Shown here one piece after another: positions 53,435 to 63,585 of a DNA stretch of 64,000 nucleotides. Made by a program: the position numbers and the translations under genes. Positions within the stretch are counted from its first letter, which is position 1, and each line of letters starts with the position of its first letter. Source of the DNA: Mesorhizobium sp. WSM4306. GTDB taxonomy: Bacteria; Pseudomonadota; Alphaproteobacteria; Rhizobiales; Rhizobiaceae. Location: positions 1 to 64,000 of the forward strand of contig NZ_VFTC01000008.1 of NCBI RefSeq assembly GCF_007003975.1, written 5' to 3'. The notes beneath the pieces were generated by a model. The model searched no databases. It was not told the origin of the DNA and saw nothing but the letters and a program-made list of their open reading frames with translations.

Positions 53435-53531
53435 CAATGGCTCCGGTTTGTTATCGCGCGACGATAGGCAAGGTTAGCCACCGAGGCAAAGTGAATTGTG
53501 CGTCATTTTGAAGGCGCCAACCGCGCCGCCC

Positions 53532-54086
53532 TCAGCCAAGCTCGATGAACCGGATCACTGTCTCGCCGTAGTTGCGCTCATCAACCACCGAGAATTCGGG
53601 CCCGACCTCGAAGGGCGCCGAGGCGGCTTCCTCGACCACGCACAGCGCGCCGGGCAGCAGCCATCCGCCTGCCTTGGCCGAACGCAGCGCGCGTTCGCCG
53701 AGACCTTTGCCATAGGGCGGATCGGCGAAGATCAGGCCAAAGGCCGCAAGCGTGCCGGCCTCGCCCAAGGCAGTCGCGTCGCGGCGAAAGATCTTGGTGC
53801 GGCCGGTGAGGCCGAAGGCTTCGACATTGGTGCGGATCAGGCCGCGCCCTTCCGCCGATTCTTCGATGAAGACGCCATAGGAAGCGCCGCGCGACAGCGC
53901 TTCGAGGCCGAGCGCGCCGGTGCCGGCGAACAGGTCGAGCACGCGGGCGCCCTCGAGCTTGTCGCCGAAGCGGTGCGCCAGCACGTTGAAGACGGCCTCG
54001 CGGGCACGGTCGGTGGTCGGTCGGATGGCATGGTCGCGCGGCGTCGCCAGCGGACGCCCGCGGAATTGGCCACCGACGATTCTCAT
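53532..54086 (-). CDS. rsmD: 16S rRNA (guanine-966 N2)-methyltransferase
   Basis: The 184-residue methyltransferase has the N-terminal MRIVGGQFRGRPLATP, SAM-binding LDLFAGTGALGLEALSRGAS and the catalytic FADPPYGKGL motif. It methylates G966 of 16S rRNA. It lies 31 bp downstream of the pseudouridine synthase gene on the same strand, a linkage seen in many alphaproteobacteria. Confidence 0.95.
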   Translation of the reverse strand: MRIVGGQFRGRPLATPRDHAIRPTTDRAREAVFNVLAHRFGDKLEGARVLDLFAGTGALGLEALSRGASYGVFIEESAEGRGLIRTNVEAFGLTGRTKIFRRDATALGEAGTLAAFGLIFADPPYGKGLGERALRSAKAGGWLLPGALCVVEEAASAPFEVGPEFSVVDERNYGETVIRFIELG

Positions 54087-54117
54087 TTAAGCCCGGCTCT
54101 CATTCAAAGTACCGGTC

Positions 54118-56271
54118 TCATTTGGTCCGGGGACCCTTGGGACCATTGCGCGGCCGCTCACCGCCCCGACCGCCATCGGGACGCTCGCCGCGCGGCTTGC
54201 CGAACGGCTTGCCGAACGGCTTGGCTCCACCCGGCTTGCCATAGGCCGGCTTGCCATAGGCCGGCTTGAATGAGGCCTTGCGCGCTTTGGCGTCGGCCGC
54301 CTTGGCGGCATCGGCTTCCGCCCTGCCCTTGCCGATCGGGCGCGCGCCTGGCGCCATCCAGACATTGGCCTTGCGCTGGCCCGGCGGCTCGATTGGCCGC
54401 TGCTCGCGCTCGGGTTTTTTGCCGCCACGCGGTTTGTCACCAAAGGCGCCACGGGGTTTATCGCCAAAACCACCATGCGGCTTGTCGCCGAAATCGCCAC
54501 GCGGCTTATCGCGAAACTCGCTGCGCTCGGGCCGGGGGCCGCGGTCGCCAAAGCTCTTTGCCGGCGCGGCGCCTCTTTCGGGACTGGTCGACAGCTTGCC
54601 CAGCGCTTCGTCGCGGCTGCCTTCCCGACGCTTGCGGTTCTTGATCAGACCGCCCTCGCCGATCGGCCGGCGGTCGCCCTCGCGGGTGAATTTCGGCCGT
54701 TCGGGCTCCACTTCGCGCTCACGCCGCACCGGCTGGTTGGAGAACGGCTTGGTGATCTCGGCGTCGAAATTGGCGCCGGAATCCTCGATCAGGCGTTCGC
54801 CGAGCTGCTCGCGCAAGACGCGGCCCTTGATCTCCAGCACATGGCCTTCGGCGAGGTCGTCGAGCTGGAACGGCCCGTAGGAGATGCGGATCAGCCGCGT
54901 CACGTCGAGGCCAAGCGAACCGAGGATGTTCTTCACTTCTCGATTCTTGCCTTCACGCAGGCCGATCGTCAGCCAGGCGTTGGTGCCTTGCTCACGGTCG
55001 AGCGTCGCCTCGATGGCGCCGTAGAAGACGCCATCGACGGCAATGCCTTCACGCAGACCTGCGAGCACGCTTTCCTCGACCTTGCCATGAACGCGCACGC
55101 GGTAACGGCGCAGCCAGCCGGTGGCAGGCAGTTCGAGCACGCGCGACAAGCCGCCGTCATTCGTGAGCAGCAGCAGGCCTTCGGTGTTGATGTCGAGCCT
55201 ACCGATGGTCATCAGCCGCGGCAATTCGGCCGGCAGCACGTCGAACACGGTCTTGCGCCCCTCGGGGTCGCGGTTGGTGGTGACAACGCCGGCCGGCTTG
55301 TGGAACAGGAACAGCCTTGTGCGCTCGATCGGCGGGATCTCCATGCCGTCGAGGTGAATGATGTCGCCGGGCATGACGTTGAAGGCCGGCGAGGTCAAAG
55401 CTCGGTTGTTGACCTTGACGCGGCCGGCCGCGATGAGGTCCTCGGCGTCTCTGCGCGAAGCCAGGCCGGCGCGGGCCAGCCGCTTGGCGATACGCTCGCC
55501 GGCTTCTTCCGTCTCCGCGGCGCGCGGGCGCGGCTTGAAACCGCTGCCGGATGCGCCTTGCGGCCGGTCACCACCGAAATCGCGCTTGGGGCGATCCGCG
55601 AAGTCACGCTTGGGACGATCCCCGGCGTCGCGCTGCGGGCGATCGCCGAAATCGCGCTTTGGCCGGTCGAAACGCTTTTCGCCATCGGCGGCTGCTGGCC
55701 GATCACCGCGCGGTGCGTAGGGCTTGCGCGGACCTTCGCGCTTTTCGAAAGCCTTGCCTTCGGGACGCGGGCCCTTGCTGAACGGCCGGTCGCCGCTCTT
55801 GAAGTCGCGCTTCGGGCGTTCGCCATCGGCCGCCATCGGCCGGTCGCCACGCGGCGCATAGGGCTTGCGCGGCCCTTCGCGCTTTTCGAAAGACTTGCCT
55901 TCTGGACGCGGCCCCTTGCTGAATGGCCGGTCGCCGCTCTTGAAGTCGCGCTTCGGCCGTTCGCCATCGGCCGCCATCAGCCGGTCGCCACGGGGCGCAT
56001 AGGGCTTGCGCGGACCTTCGCGCTTTTCGAACGACTTGCCTTCCGGGCGCGGACCCTTGCTGAACGGCCGGTCGCCGCTCTTGAAGTCGCGCTTCGGCCG
56101 CTCGCCTTCAGCCGCTGCCGGCCGGGCACCGCGTGGCGCATAAGGTTTCTTGGCCCCGAAGGAAGGCTTGCCGCTCTTGCCGGCGGCGCCATCACGGCGC
56201 GGCCCCGAGGCTCTCGGACCGCTTTTGCCCGGGCCTTTGTGGCGGGGAGATTTCTTGTCGTTGTCGTCCAT
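54118..56271 (-). CDS. rluB: 23S rRNA pseudouridine synthase, RluB/RsuA family, with repeat extensions
   Basis: The protein has 717 residues against about 290 for E. coli RluB. The catalytic core (about 265-515) has an S4 domain (RIAKRLARAGLASRRDAEDLIAAGRVKVN) and the pseudouridine synthase motif GRLDINTEGLLLLTNDG with catalytic Asp. The N-terminus (about 45-200) carries three 47-residue tandem units rich in Arg, Lys, Pro and Asp, and the C-terminus is a basic, Gly/Pro-rich tail. Both are predicted disordered and may bind RNA. ATG 56271 begins MDDNDKK. The symbol rests on family similarity; the exact uridine target is not shown. Confidence 0.87.
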   Translation of the reverse strand: MDDNDKKSPRHKGPGKSGPRASGPRRDGAAGKSGKPSFGAKKPYAPRGARPAAAEGERPKRDFKSGDRPFSKGPRPEGKSFEKREGPRKPYAPRGDRLMAADGERPKRDFKSGDRPFSKGPRPEGKSFEKREGPRKPYAPRGDRPMAADGERPKRDFKSGDRPFSKGPRPEGKAFEKREGPRKPYAPRGDRPAAADGEKRFDRPKRDFGDRPQRDAGDRPKRDFADRPKRDFGGDRPQGASGSGFKPRPRAAETEEAGERIAKRLARAGLASRRDAEDLIAAGRVKVNNRALTSPAFNVMPGDIIHLDGMEIPPIERTRLFLFHKPAGVVTTNRDPEGRKTVFDVLPAELPRLMTIGRLDINTEGLLLLTNDGGLSRVLELPATGWLRRYRVRVHGKVEESVLAGLREGIAVDGVFYGAIEATLDREQGTNAWLTIGLREGKNREVKNILGSLGLDVTRLIRISYGPFQLDDLAEGHVLEIKGRVLREQLGERLIEDSGANFDAEITKPFSNQPVRREREVEPERPKFTREGDRRPIGEGGLIKNRKRREGSRDEALGKLSTSPERGAAPAKSFGDRGPRPERSEFRDKPRGDFGDKPHGGFGDKPRGAFGDKPRGGKKPEREQRPIEPPGQRKANVWMAPGARPIGKGRAEADAAKAADAKARKASFKPAYGKPAYGKPGGAKPFGKPFGKPRGERPDGGRGGERPRNGPKGPRTK
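55718..56141. repeat. tandem repeat of 141-bp units inside the pseudouridine synthase gene
   Basis: Landmark bases recur at 55718, 55859, 56000 and 56141, giving a 141-bp (47-codon) period and three full units. Units share the residues RPKRDFKSGDRPFSKGPRPE and KREGPRKPYAPRGDR with a few changes. The unit length is a multiple of three, so copy number can change without breaking the frame. Confidence 0.88.
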
Positions 56272-56350
56272 GTGGCCTTTGTCCGTTTGCGCTGCTACAG
56301 CGTGGCGCATCCTTTGAGGCGCGCAACGAACGCTATAGCACTTTGATGTG

Positions 56351-56390
56351 GCGCATGATCATTTCCGAAAATCTGTTCCGATATTCGGGT
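56351..56390. repeat. diverged short rhizobial dispersed palindrome
   Basis: GCGCATGATCATTTCCGAAA followed by ATATTCGGGTTGACGCG resembles the same short dispersed element as at 14262. The arms CCGAAAAT (56365-56372) and ATATTCGG (56381-56388) pair at 7 of 8 positions. It lies in the 180-bp divergent spacer between the pseudouridine synthase gene and tadA. Confidence 0.5.
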
Positions 56391-56451
56391 TGACGCGCTC
56401 CATATCAGGATCACCGCTAAGTGGCGAGGAGATAATCGGAATGGAAACCGC

Positions 56452-56904
56452 GTGAAGCGGCCGGATTTCATGGCGCTGGCGCTGAAAGAGGCGCAAGCCG
56501 CCGCCTTGCGCGGCGAAGTTCCCGTCGGCGCCGTCATCGCCAGCGGCGATGCGGTGGTGTCATCAGCCGGCAACCGCACCCGCGAACTTGCCGATCCGAC
56601 GGCGCATGCCGAGATGCTGGCGATCCGCGCGGCCTGCCAGAAGCTCTCCAGCGAGCGGCTGACCGGGCACGACCTCTATGTGACGCTGGAGCCCTGCGCC
56701 ATGTGCGCCGGCGCCATTTCTTTCGCCAGGCTGCGCCGGCTCTATTTCGGCGCGGCCGACGAGAAGGGCGGCGCGGTGGTCAACGGCGTGCGCTTCTTCG
56801 CCTCACCGACCTGCCACCATACGCCCGATATCTATCCGGGCATGGCCGAAGCCGATGCGGCCTTGCTGCTCAAGGAATTCTTTCGGGAAAGGCGCGAACC
56901 GTAG
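56452..56904 (+). CDS. tadA: tRNA adenosine(34) deaminase
   Basis: The 150-residue cytidine-deaminase-fold enzyme converts A34 to inosine in tRNA-Arg(ACG). The zinc site is visible as THAE-type HAEMLAI (catalytic Glu) and PCAMC. GTG 56452 begins the product; ATG 56470 six codons later is possible. It is divergent from the pseudouridine synthase gene, keeping RNA-modification genes together. Confidence 0.95.
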   Translation: MKRPDFMALALKEAQAAALRGEVPVGAVIASGDAVVSSAGNRTRELADPTAHAEMLAIRAACQKLSSERLTGHDLYVTLEPCAMCAGAISFARLRRLYFGAADEKGGAVVNGVRFFASPTCHHTPDIYPGMAEADAALLLKEFFRERREP

Positions 56905-56930
56905 GCCCGCCAATGACGGCGGGCGGATTC

Positions 56931-57614
56931 CTACCAGGAGGGCAGCCAGTCGAACAGACCACCGCTCTTGCTCTTGGCGGCAGCTTCCTTCTTGAGGCGG
57001 CGTTCCTTCTTGTATTCATCCTCGCCGAGTTCGCCCTGCGGCGCGGTGTCGGAGGCGGCGCGATAGGCCAAAGGCGGCTCGCTCAGATATTTGCGCGTGG
57101 TGGGATCGCCCTGCTTGCCCTCTGCAGTGCGGCGCTGGATCTCGGCGGCGCGGCCCTTGTCCGAATCCGCCGGCGACCAGCGCGGCGGGTGGCTCGAGCC
57201 TGACTCCGCCAGCGCCTTCTTCACTGCAGCCGGATCGCTCTGCACATCATCGACGATCTGCGACTGATAGGACGGATCATCCTGGTGGGTGGTGGCGTCG
57301 GCACGCAGACGGGCGCGGCGCTGCTCGGGCGATTCGGGCCAATCGGTGCTCGCCGTCTCGATGCTTTCCTGCGGCGCCGGCAGCGCTTCCTTTTGCCCCG
57401 GTGCGGGCTTCACCAGCTCCGGGCGTGGCTTGTAGTCGATCTGTTGCTTGCGCTTCGGCGCGATCGAAAAGGCGCCGGAGAGGTCGCCGGCAAGCTGCTC
57501 GCCCGCCGTCTTGTCAGTGCCGTAGGTGGGTGAGCTCATGCAGCCGGACAGAGCGAGGCCGGACGCGACAAGCGGCGCCAGCAGCGCAACGCGCACGGAA
57601 GTTCTGTCGGTCAT
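56931..57614 (-). CDS. lipoprotein of unknown function
   Basis: The 227-residue protein has a lipoprotein signal (VRVALLAPLVASGLALSGC, lipobox LSGC) and a polar, probably disordered body rich in Pro, Asp and Lys. It ends in KSKSGGLFDWLPSW, which has a conserved feel. ATG 57614 gives the signal at once; the open frame runs 44 codons further 5'. No family was recognised beyond rhizobial hypothetical lipoproteins. It probably anchors in the inner or outer membrane. Confidence 0.75.
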   Translation of the reverse strand: MTDRTSVRVALLAPLVASGLALSGCMSSPTYGTDKTAGEQLAGDLSGAFSIAPKRKQQIDYKPRPELVKPAPGQKEALPAPQESIETASTDWPESPEQRRARLRADATTHQDDPSYQSQIVDDVQSDPAAVKKALAESGSSHPPRWSPADSDKGRAAEIQRRTAEGKQGDPTTRKYLSEPPLAYRAASDTAPQGELGEDEYKKERRLKKEAAAKSKSGGLFDWLPSW

Positions 57615-57811
57615 GCCAAAAAGTCCCACTCTAGACAGCCTCTCGATCGTCACCGGCCAAAGGTCCGGTCCCCATCGTCCACGCTCTTGCGACGGAAATC
57701 CGGCGACAATTTGTCTTCCGGAGTTTCGCGTGTTTACCTCAACCACTCGTTAAGGGCAACGCGCGGGCGGTTTTCGCCCGCGGCGTGGCTTTTGTGCACC
57801 GGCTTATGGAC

Positions 57812-60787
57812 TCACAAACGTCCCAGAGCCTGCAGCTCATGCAGCACCGCGGCATCGCGGGCCGAAACGTCGGGGAATTCGGCATCCTGCCCGACATCGG
57901 CCGTATAGCGCCACGAACGCGCGCATTTGACCAGGCCCCGGTCCTCGGCCTTTTCGACCACCACGGCGACACCTTTGACATCGTCGAGCGTGAAGGCGCC
58001 TGCCGGCGCCTTGCCGTGAGCGATGACGAGATCGCTGGTGATCGCCATCTCGGCCATGTCGACATCGGCAATTGCGGCTTCAAGTGCTGCATCGTCGAGG
58101 GTCACGACCGGCACGGCCTCCAGCGACGAGCCGATGACCTTCTGGGCACGCGCGATCTCGAGCGCGCCGGTGACGACACGGCGGACCTGCCGCACTTTGC
58201 GCCATTTCTCCGCCAGCGCCTCGTTCTTCCAGTCGGCCGGAATCTCAGGGAACTGGTCGAGATGCAGCGAGACCGCATCGGGATGACGGTCGAGCCAGGC
58301 TTCTTCCGTGGTGAAGGGCAGCATCGGCGCCAGCCATTTCACCAGGCAGTCGAAGAGATGGCGCACCACTTGCACCGAGGCTTTGCGCTTCAGGCTGGAA
58401 GGCCCATCGCAATAGAGTGCGTCCTTCCTGATGTCGAAATAGAAGGCCGACAGCTCGACCACCATGAAGTCGAGCAAAGTGCGGGTGATGCGCTTGAACT
58501 CGAACGCATCGTAGCCCGAGCGCACGACCTCATCCAGCTCAGCCAGCCGGTGCAGCATCAGCCGCTCCAGCTCCGGCATTTTTTCCAGCGGCACTTCCTC
58601 GCCGTCGTCATGGGCGAGCGTGCCCAGCATCCAGCGGATGGTGTTGCGGAGCTTGCGGTAGGCGTCGATGTTGGTCTGCAGCACGTTCTTACCGAGCCGC
58701 TGGTCTTCCCAATAGTCTGTCGTCACCACCCACAACCGCAGGATATCTGCGCCGGACTGTTTGATGACGTCCTGCGGCACGACGGTGTTGCCGAGCGACT
58801 TCGACATCTTGCGGCCCTCCTCATCCATGGTGAAGCCATGGGTGACGACGGTGTCGTAGGGTGCCCTGCCCCTGGTGCCGCAGCTTTCGAGCAGCGAGGA
58901 GTGGAACCAGCCGCGATGCTGGTCGGAGCCTTCGAGATAGACGTCGGCCGGCCATTTGAGGTCGGGACGATCTTCGAGCGTGAAGACATGCGTCGAGCCC
59001 GAATCAAACCAGACGTCGAGGATGTCCATCACTTGCTTCCATTTGGAGGCATCGTGATTACCGAGGAAGCGCTCCTTGGCGCCGGCAGCGAACCAAGCGT
59101 CGGCGCCTTCCTGCTCGAAAGCATCCATGATGCGCTGGTTGACCGCTTCGTCCTTCAGCACATTGCCATCCTCGTCAGCAAAGACGGCGATCGGCACGCC
59201 CCAGGCGCGCTGACGCGACAGCACCCAGTCAGGGCGCTCCTCGATCATGGCGCGGATGCGGTTCTGGCCGGCAGCCGGCACGAATCGCGTGTCGTCGATG
59301 GCCTTCAGCGCGCGGCTGCGCAGGGTCGTGCCGTCGCCGAGGTCCTTGTCCATGTAGACGAACCATTGCGGCGTGTTGCGGAAGATGATCGGCTTCTTCG
59401 AACGCCAGGAATGCGGATAGGAGTGCTTGAGCCGGCCTCGCGCGAACAGCGCGTTGCGCTTGATCAGCTCGTCGATCACCGCCTGGTTGGCATTGCCCTT
59501 CTTGCCGTTGTCGTCGAGGACGCGCGCGGCGCCGCCCTCGCGGTCCGGGCCGAAGCCCGGCGCGTCCTTGGTGAAGAAGCCGCCATCGTCGACGGGAAAC
59601 GGGATCGCGGTGTCGATACCGCGCTTGAGCAGCTCGGCCACCGCATCCGTCCAGGCGTCGAAGTCCTCTCGGCCGTGGCTGGGCGCGGTGTGGACGAAAC
59701 CCGTGCCGGCGTCGTCGGTGACATGGTCGCCGGCGATCATTGGCACGGGGAATTCATAGCCGCCGCCCAGCCCCCTGAAAGGATGCGAAAGCGTAAGGCT
59801 TGCAAACTGTTCGCTTGAGACGCTGTGAAGCCGAGTCAACGTGACCTTGGCTTTTGCCGCCGCGTCCTCGGCCAGCGCATCGGCGAAGATCAGCTTCTCG
59901 CCTGGCTGCGGGCCGAAGGCATTCTCGGCCGCCGTCACCGTGTAGAGGCCATAGGCGACCCGCGGCGAATAGCTGACGGCGCGGTTGCCGGGCAGCGTCC
60001 AGGGCGTCGTTGTCCAGATGACGACATGGGCCTCGAGCAGATCGAGCGAAGATTCCGACAGCGCCGCCGCCTGCGCGTCCTCGGCGCCGGTGATCGGGCG
60101 AGCAAGGCTGGCGACCGGGAATTTCACCCAGATCGTATCGCTCTCATAGTCCTGGTATTCGACCTCGGCCTCGGCCAGAGCGGTGCGCTCGACCACGCTC
60201 CACATCACCGGCTTGGAGCCGCGATAGAGCTGGCCCGACATCGCGAATTTCAACAGTTCGCCGGCGATGCGCGACTCCGCATGGAAAGCCATCGTCGTAT
60301 AGGGGTTCTTGAAGTCGCCGACGACGCCGAGGCGCTGGAACTCACCGCCCTGGACCGAGATCCAGTGCGCGGCGAAGTCGCGGCATTCCTTGCGGAATTC
60401 GTTGACCGGCACCTCGTCCTTGTTCTTGCCCTTGGCGCGGTATTGTTCCTCGATCTTCCATTCGATCGGCAGGCCATGGCAGTCCCAGCCCGGCACATAA
60501 TTGGCGTCGTAGCCGCGCATCTGGAACGAGCGGGTGATGACGTCCTTGAGGATCTTGTTCAGCGCGTGGCCGATATGAATGTTGCCGTTGGCGTAGGGCG
60601 GGCCGTCGTGCAGAACGTATTTTTCGCGGCCGGCGGCCTCCTCGCGCAGCTTGCGATACAGGTCCATGTCCTGCCAGCGCTTGACCAGCAGCGGCTCCTT
60701 CTCCGGCAAGCCGGCGCGCATCGGGAAATCCGTCTGCGGCAGATAAAGCGTCTTGGAATAGTCGATCGTTTCAACAGTGTCGGTCAT
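57812..60787 (-). CDS. ileS: isoleucyl-tRNA synthetase
   Basis: The 991-residue class I synthetase charges tRNA-Ile. The signature motifs are [11 protein letters not shown] (HIGH) and [11 protein letters not shown] (KMSKS), with the editing domain segment [13 protein letters not shown] between them. ATG 60787 gives [13 protein letters not shown], the normal rhizobial start; the frame is open 29 codons upstream. The C-terminal region [13 protein letters not shown] keeps only one of the cysteines that form the zinc finger in the E. coli enzyme. Confidence 0.98.
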   Translation of the reverse strand: MTDTVETIDYSKTLYLPQTDFPMRAGLPEKEPLLVKRWQDMDLYRKLREEAAGREKYVLHDGPPYANGNIHIGHALNKILKDVITRSFQMRGYDANYVPGWDCHGLPIEWKIEEQYRAKGKNKDEVPVNEFRKECRDFAAHWISVQGGEFQRLGVVGDFKNPYTTMAFHAESRIAGELLKFAMSGQLYRGSKPVMWSVVERTALAEAEVEYQDYESDTIWVKFPVASLARPITGAEDAQAAALSESSLDLLEAHVVIWTTTPWTLPGNRAVSYSPRVAYGLYTVTAAENAFGPQPGEKLIFADALAEDAAAKAKVTLTRLHSVSSEQFASLTLSHPFRGLGGGYEFPVPMIAGDHVTDDAGTGFVHTAPSHGREDFDAWTDAVAELLKRGIDTAIPFPVDDGGFFTKDAPGFGPDREGGAARVLDDNGKKGNANQAVIDELIKRNALFARGRLKHSYPHSWRSKKPIIFRNTPQWFVYMDKDLGDGTTLRSRALKAIDDTRFVPAAGQNRIRAMIEERPDWVLSRQRAWGVPIAVFADEDGNVLKDEAVNQRIMDAFEQEGADAWFAAGAKERFLGNHDASKWKQVMDILDVWFDSGSTHVFTLEDRPDLKWPADVYLEGSDQHRGWFHSSLLESCGTRGRAPYDTVVTHGFTMDEEGRKMSKSLGNTVVPQDVIKQSGADILRLWVVTTDYWEDQRLGKNVLQTNIDAYRKLRNTIRWMLGTLAHDDGEEVPLEKMPELERLMLHRLAELDEVVRSGYDAFEFKRITRTLLDFMVVELSAFYFDIRKDALYCDGPSSLKRKASVQVVRHLFDCLVKWLAPMLPFTTEEAWLDRHPDAVSLHLDQFPEIPADWKNEALAEKWRKVRQVRRVVTGALEIARAQKVIGSSLEAVPVVTLDDAALEAAIADVDMAEMAITSDLVIAHGKAPAGAFTLDDVKGVAVVVEKAEDRGLVKCARSWRYTADVGQDAEFPDVSARDAAVLHELQALGRL

Positions 60788-61016
60788 TGGTCTGCCATGT
60801 GCATTGCCCGGCGGGCGTAGAGGCTCGGGCGTTGAATTATCATGATCTGGAAAAAGCGCGAGAGCGCGCGCCAAGATTCCCGGCGGCTCCGGCGGCGCTC
60901 AGGCCACCCGGAACACCGGGCCTGTAATTCGTATCGCAATCGCGAAAAGGCGCGAAAAGCTGGTCATGGCTGGGCTTTTAGCCGAAGCCACGGCAGGAAT
61001 AAAGCGCGGAAATCGC

Positions 61017-61823
61017 CTACATTGAAAAGTTGAAACGGTAGGTGGTCGAGACGCCGACCGTGAACTGGTCGCGCTGGCCGCGCTCCTTGACCAGGCTGGA
61101 ATCGGCAGCCGGGCCCATCAGGCGCGCATATTCGCCGAACAGGCTGGCGGTCATCGGCTCCGTCACCTTCCAAGTGATGGCGCCGCCGAGGCCGGTCGAT
61201 TTCAGGCCGCCGCCGGGGTGATATTCGCTAAGGCCCGAGGCTGCGGCCTCCTTGGCGTTGACGCCGTAATAGGAGTCGAAATAGCCCGACGAGGCGAACG
61301 ACACGCGCGGGCCGCCCGAAATCCTGACCGTCGGCGTCACATCGTAAAACGCGTCGGCGGCGATGTCGGCGACAAAGCCGTCATGGGCACGGATGCCGTG
61401 GCGCAGTTCGGCGCGGGCGCGCAGCCAGTCCGTCGGGTAGAATTCGAAGAAACCGCCGACCTCGCCGCCCCAGCGTACGGGATCCAGCCCTTTCAACTCG
61501 TCCTTGCTGCTGCGCGAAAACAGGAACTTTCCGGTCAGGCCGGCGCGGACGCCGCCATCGTCGACCAGTGCCAGCGAAATGTTGTCATTGCGCGAGGTGA
61601 AGCGGGCTGCAGGCCCGACCTTGCCCAGCGAGATGATCGGCGTGGCGCCGAGCAGCAGACTGTTGGAGCCCTCGAATTTCGGCGCGACCATGCCGGTGGC
61701 GCCAAGCGTCAGATACCAGTCGCCCGACAGCCAGCCGAAGGTCCCCTCGCCCGCGTTTGCTACCGTCGGCGCACCCAGCATGATCGCCGCCACAACCGCA
61801 GACATTTTCCTGACCGGACTCAT
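61017..61823 (-). CDS. MipA/OmpV family outer-membrane protein
   Basis: The 268-residue protein has a signal peptide (VVAAIMLGAPTVANA) and a beta-barrel pattern ending in the aromatic FNFSM, typical of outer-membrane insertion. MipA/OmpV features are DWYLTLGATGMVAPKFEGS and YSEYHPGG-like turns. MipA is a scaffold for peptidoglycan synthases in E. coli; OmpV-like members are porin-like. ATG 61823 starts the signal. The 229 bp between it and ileS contain nothing recognisable. Confidence 0.86.
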   Translation of the reverse strand: MSPVRKMSAVVAAIMLGAPTVANAGEGTFGWLSGDWYLTLGATGMVAPKFEGSNSLLLGATPIISLGKVGPAARFTSRNDNISLALVDDGGVRAGLTGKFLFSRSSKDELKGLDPVRWGGEVGGFFEFYPTDWLRARAELRHGIRAHDGFVADIAADAFYDVTPTVRISGGPRVSFASSGYFDSYYGVNAKEAAASGLSEYHPGGGLKSTGLGGAITWKVTEPMTASLFGEYARLMGPAADSSLVKERGQRDQFTVGVSTTYRFNFSM

Positions 61824-62024
61824 GGTCACTCCACTAACACAACACCGCCGCGCCCCGGCCACAGCTTTGGCGGCCGTTTGGTAAAATTTGATTTAAATCC
61901 GAGACAGAGATCGCGGTTTGCAGCTGGCGGCCATCGCTGGACGGGTGCCGACGCCGGGACTAACCTCAGGGACGCGACAAGCCAGGCGATCTTTGATGCA
62001 CAGTGACTTTGAGGAGATGCGGCT

Positions 62025-62579
62025 ATGACCTTGCACGGTGACACCCTGAAAGACGCGATCGGCCGGACACGAGACAAATGGGGGTGGTTCGTCGCGCTCG
62101 GCGTGCTGCTGCTCATCTTCGGCGGCATTGCCTTCGGCAATCTGTTCATCGCCACCGTCGCCTCGGTCTATGTCGTCGGATGGCTGATGCTGATGGCCGG
62201 CATCATCGAGATCGTGCATGCCTTCGGCGTGAAGACCTGGAGCCGCTTCTTCTATTGGCTGCTCAGCGGCCTGCTCTATGCGGTTGCCGGCTTTTTTGCC
62301 TTCGACAATCCGCTGCTGGCATCGACGGTGCTGACCTTGCTGCTTGCGGTGGCGCTGGTCGCCTCAGGCGCGCTCAGGGCATGGGTCGGTTACAGCCATC
62401 GGCCGCAAAATGGCTGGGGCTGGGTCGTCGCGGCCGGCCTGATCAGCGTGCTGGCAGGCCTGACCATCGCCATGGGCTGGCCCGTCAACAGCCTGTGGGT
62501 GCTCGGCCTTTTCCTGGCCATCGACCTGATCTTCCAGGGCTGGAGCTTCATCGCCCTCGGACTGGCCTTGAAGAGGTAG
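62025..62579 (+). CDS. HdeD/DUF308 family membrane protein
   Basis: The 184-residue protein has six hydrophobic segments arranged as the DUF308 repeats: WGWFVALGVLLLIFGGIAFGNLF, SVYVVGWLMLMAGIIEIVHAF, FFYWLLSGLLYAVAGFFAF and others. HdeD in E. coli is linked to acid resistance; in rhizobia the role is not established. AGGAG lies 9 bp before the ATG. It stands alone, divergent from the MipA/OmpV gene. Confidence 0.88.
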   Translation: MTLHGDTLKDAIGRTRDKWGWFVALGVLLLIFGGIAFGNLFIATVASVYVVGWLMLMAGIIEIVHAFGVKTWSRFFYWLLSGLLYAVAGFFAFDNPLLASTVLTLLLAVALVASGALRAWVGYSHRPQNGWGWVVAAGLISVLAGLTIAMGWPVNSLWVLGLFLAIDLIFQGWSFIALGLALKR

Positions 62580-62591
62580 ACGGCCGGACGC

Positions 62592-63575
62592 TCAAAAGGC
62601 GATCGCGCTGTCCAGTTGCGACAGCGGCCTGACGCCGGCCAGCAGCGCGCGTGCCTCCGCCTCGTCACGCTTGATCTGCGCCACCAGCGCATCGAGCCTG
62701 TCGAACTTCACCTCGGGGCGGAGGAAGCCGAAGAACGAGACTTCGCAGATCTCGCCATAGAGATCGCCGGAAAAGTCGAAGACGAAGGTTTCTAGCAGCG
62801 GCGCGCCATTGTCGTCGACGGTCGGGCGGCGGCCGAAGCTGGCCACGCCGTCATAAAGCGTGCCATCGGCGCGGCGGAAGCGGACGGCATAAATCCCTTC
62901 CTTCAGTTCAGCTTCCGGAGAAAGCCTCATGTTGGCTGTCGGGAAGCCGAGCGTGCGGCCAAGACGCTGGCCGCCGATGACTTCGCTTTCGACGGTGAAG
63001 CGGTAGCCGAGCAGGCCGGCGGCCTCGGCGATTTCGCCTTCGCATAACAATGCGCGGATGCGGCTCGACGACACCACCTCGGCGCCTTCGTCGCGAAAAG
63101 CGTCGACCAAAGTGACGCCGAAACCGTGGCGCTCGCCTGCCGCCATCAGAAAGGCCGGGCCGCCTTGCCGGTCCTTGCCGAAGTGGAAATCGAAACCGGT
63201 GACGGCATGGGTGATGCCGAGGTTCCTTTCCAGCACATCGGTCACGAAAGCCTCAGCCGACAGGCCGGCAAAGGCGCGCGTGAATGGCTGTTGGACGAGT
63301 GCCGCAAAGCCCAGATGCGACAACAGCCGCGCCTTCATCGGCGGCGGCGTCAGCACGAACAGCGGCATATCGGGCCTGAACACCTTGCGCGGATGCGGCT
63401 CGAAGGTCAGCACCAGCGCCGGCACGCTGCGCCGCCTGGCTTCGGCAAGCGCGCGTTCAAGCACCGCCTGGTGGCCGCGGTGAACGCCGTCGAAATTGCC
63501 GATCGCCACTACGCCGCCACGCAAATGCGCCGGCAGCGGCGCGGTCGCGGAAATATGTTCGAAGGCTGCGCTCAT
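62592..63575 (-). CDS. ribF: bifunctional riboflavin kinase / FAD synthetase
   Basis: The 327-residue protein makes FMN and FAD from riboflavin. The N-terminal adenylyltransferase domain has IGNFDGVHRGHQAVL (HxGH-type motif) and GFDFHFGKDRQGG; the C-terminal flavokinase domain has GRTLGFPTANM. ATG 63575 starts the family match; the frame is open 51 codons further. It follows the HAD hydrolase gene by 10 bp on the same strand. Confidence 0.96.
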   Translation of the reverse strand: MSAAFEHISATAPLPAHLRGGVVAIGNFDGVHRGHQAVLERALAEARRRSVPALVLTFEPHPRKVFRPDMPLFVLTPPPMKARLLSHLGFAALVQQPFTRAFAGLSAEAFVTDVLERNLGITHAVTGFDFHFGKDRQGGPAFLMAAGERHGFGVTLVDAFRDEGAEVVSSSRIRALLCEGEIAEAAGLLGYRFTVESEVIGGQRLGRTLGFPTANMRLSPEAELKEGIYAVRFRRADGTLYDGVASFGRRPTVDDNGAPLLETFVFDFSGDLYGEICEVSFFGFLRPEVKFDRLDALVAQIKRDEAEARALLAGVRPLSQLDSAIAF

Positions 63576-63585
63576 GGAAGCGACC

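Noticed and set aside
55718-56141. Possible CRISPR array from regularly spaced similar units
   Set aside because: The units are contiguous 141-bp coding repeats in one frame, without spacers; no cas gene is near.
54475-56346. 623-codon open frame opposite the pseudouridine synthase gene
   Set aside because: It mirrors the repeat-rich gene; the sense frame contains S4 and catalytic motifs, the antisense one only repeats.
57785-59818. 677-codon open frame opposite ileS
   Set aside because: Antisense to an intact isoleucyl-tRNA synthetase, with no recognisable domains.
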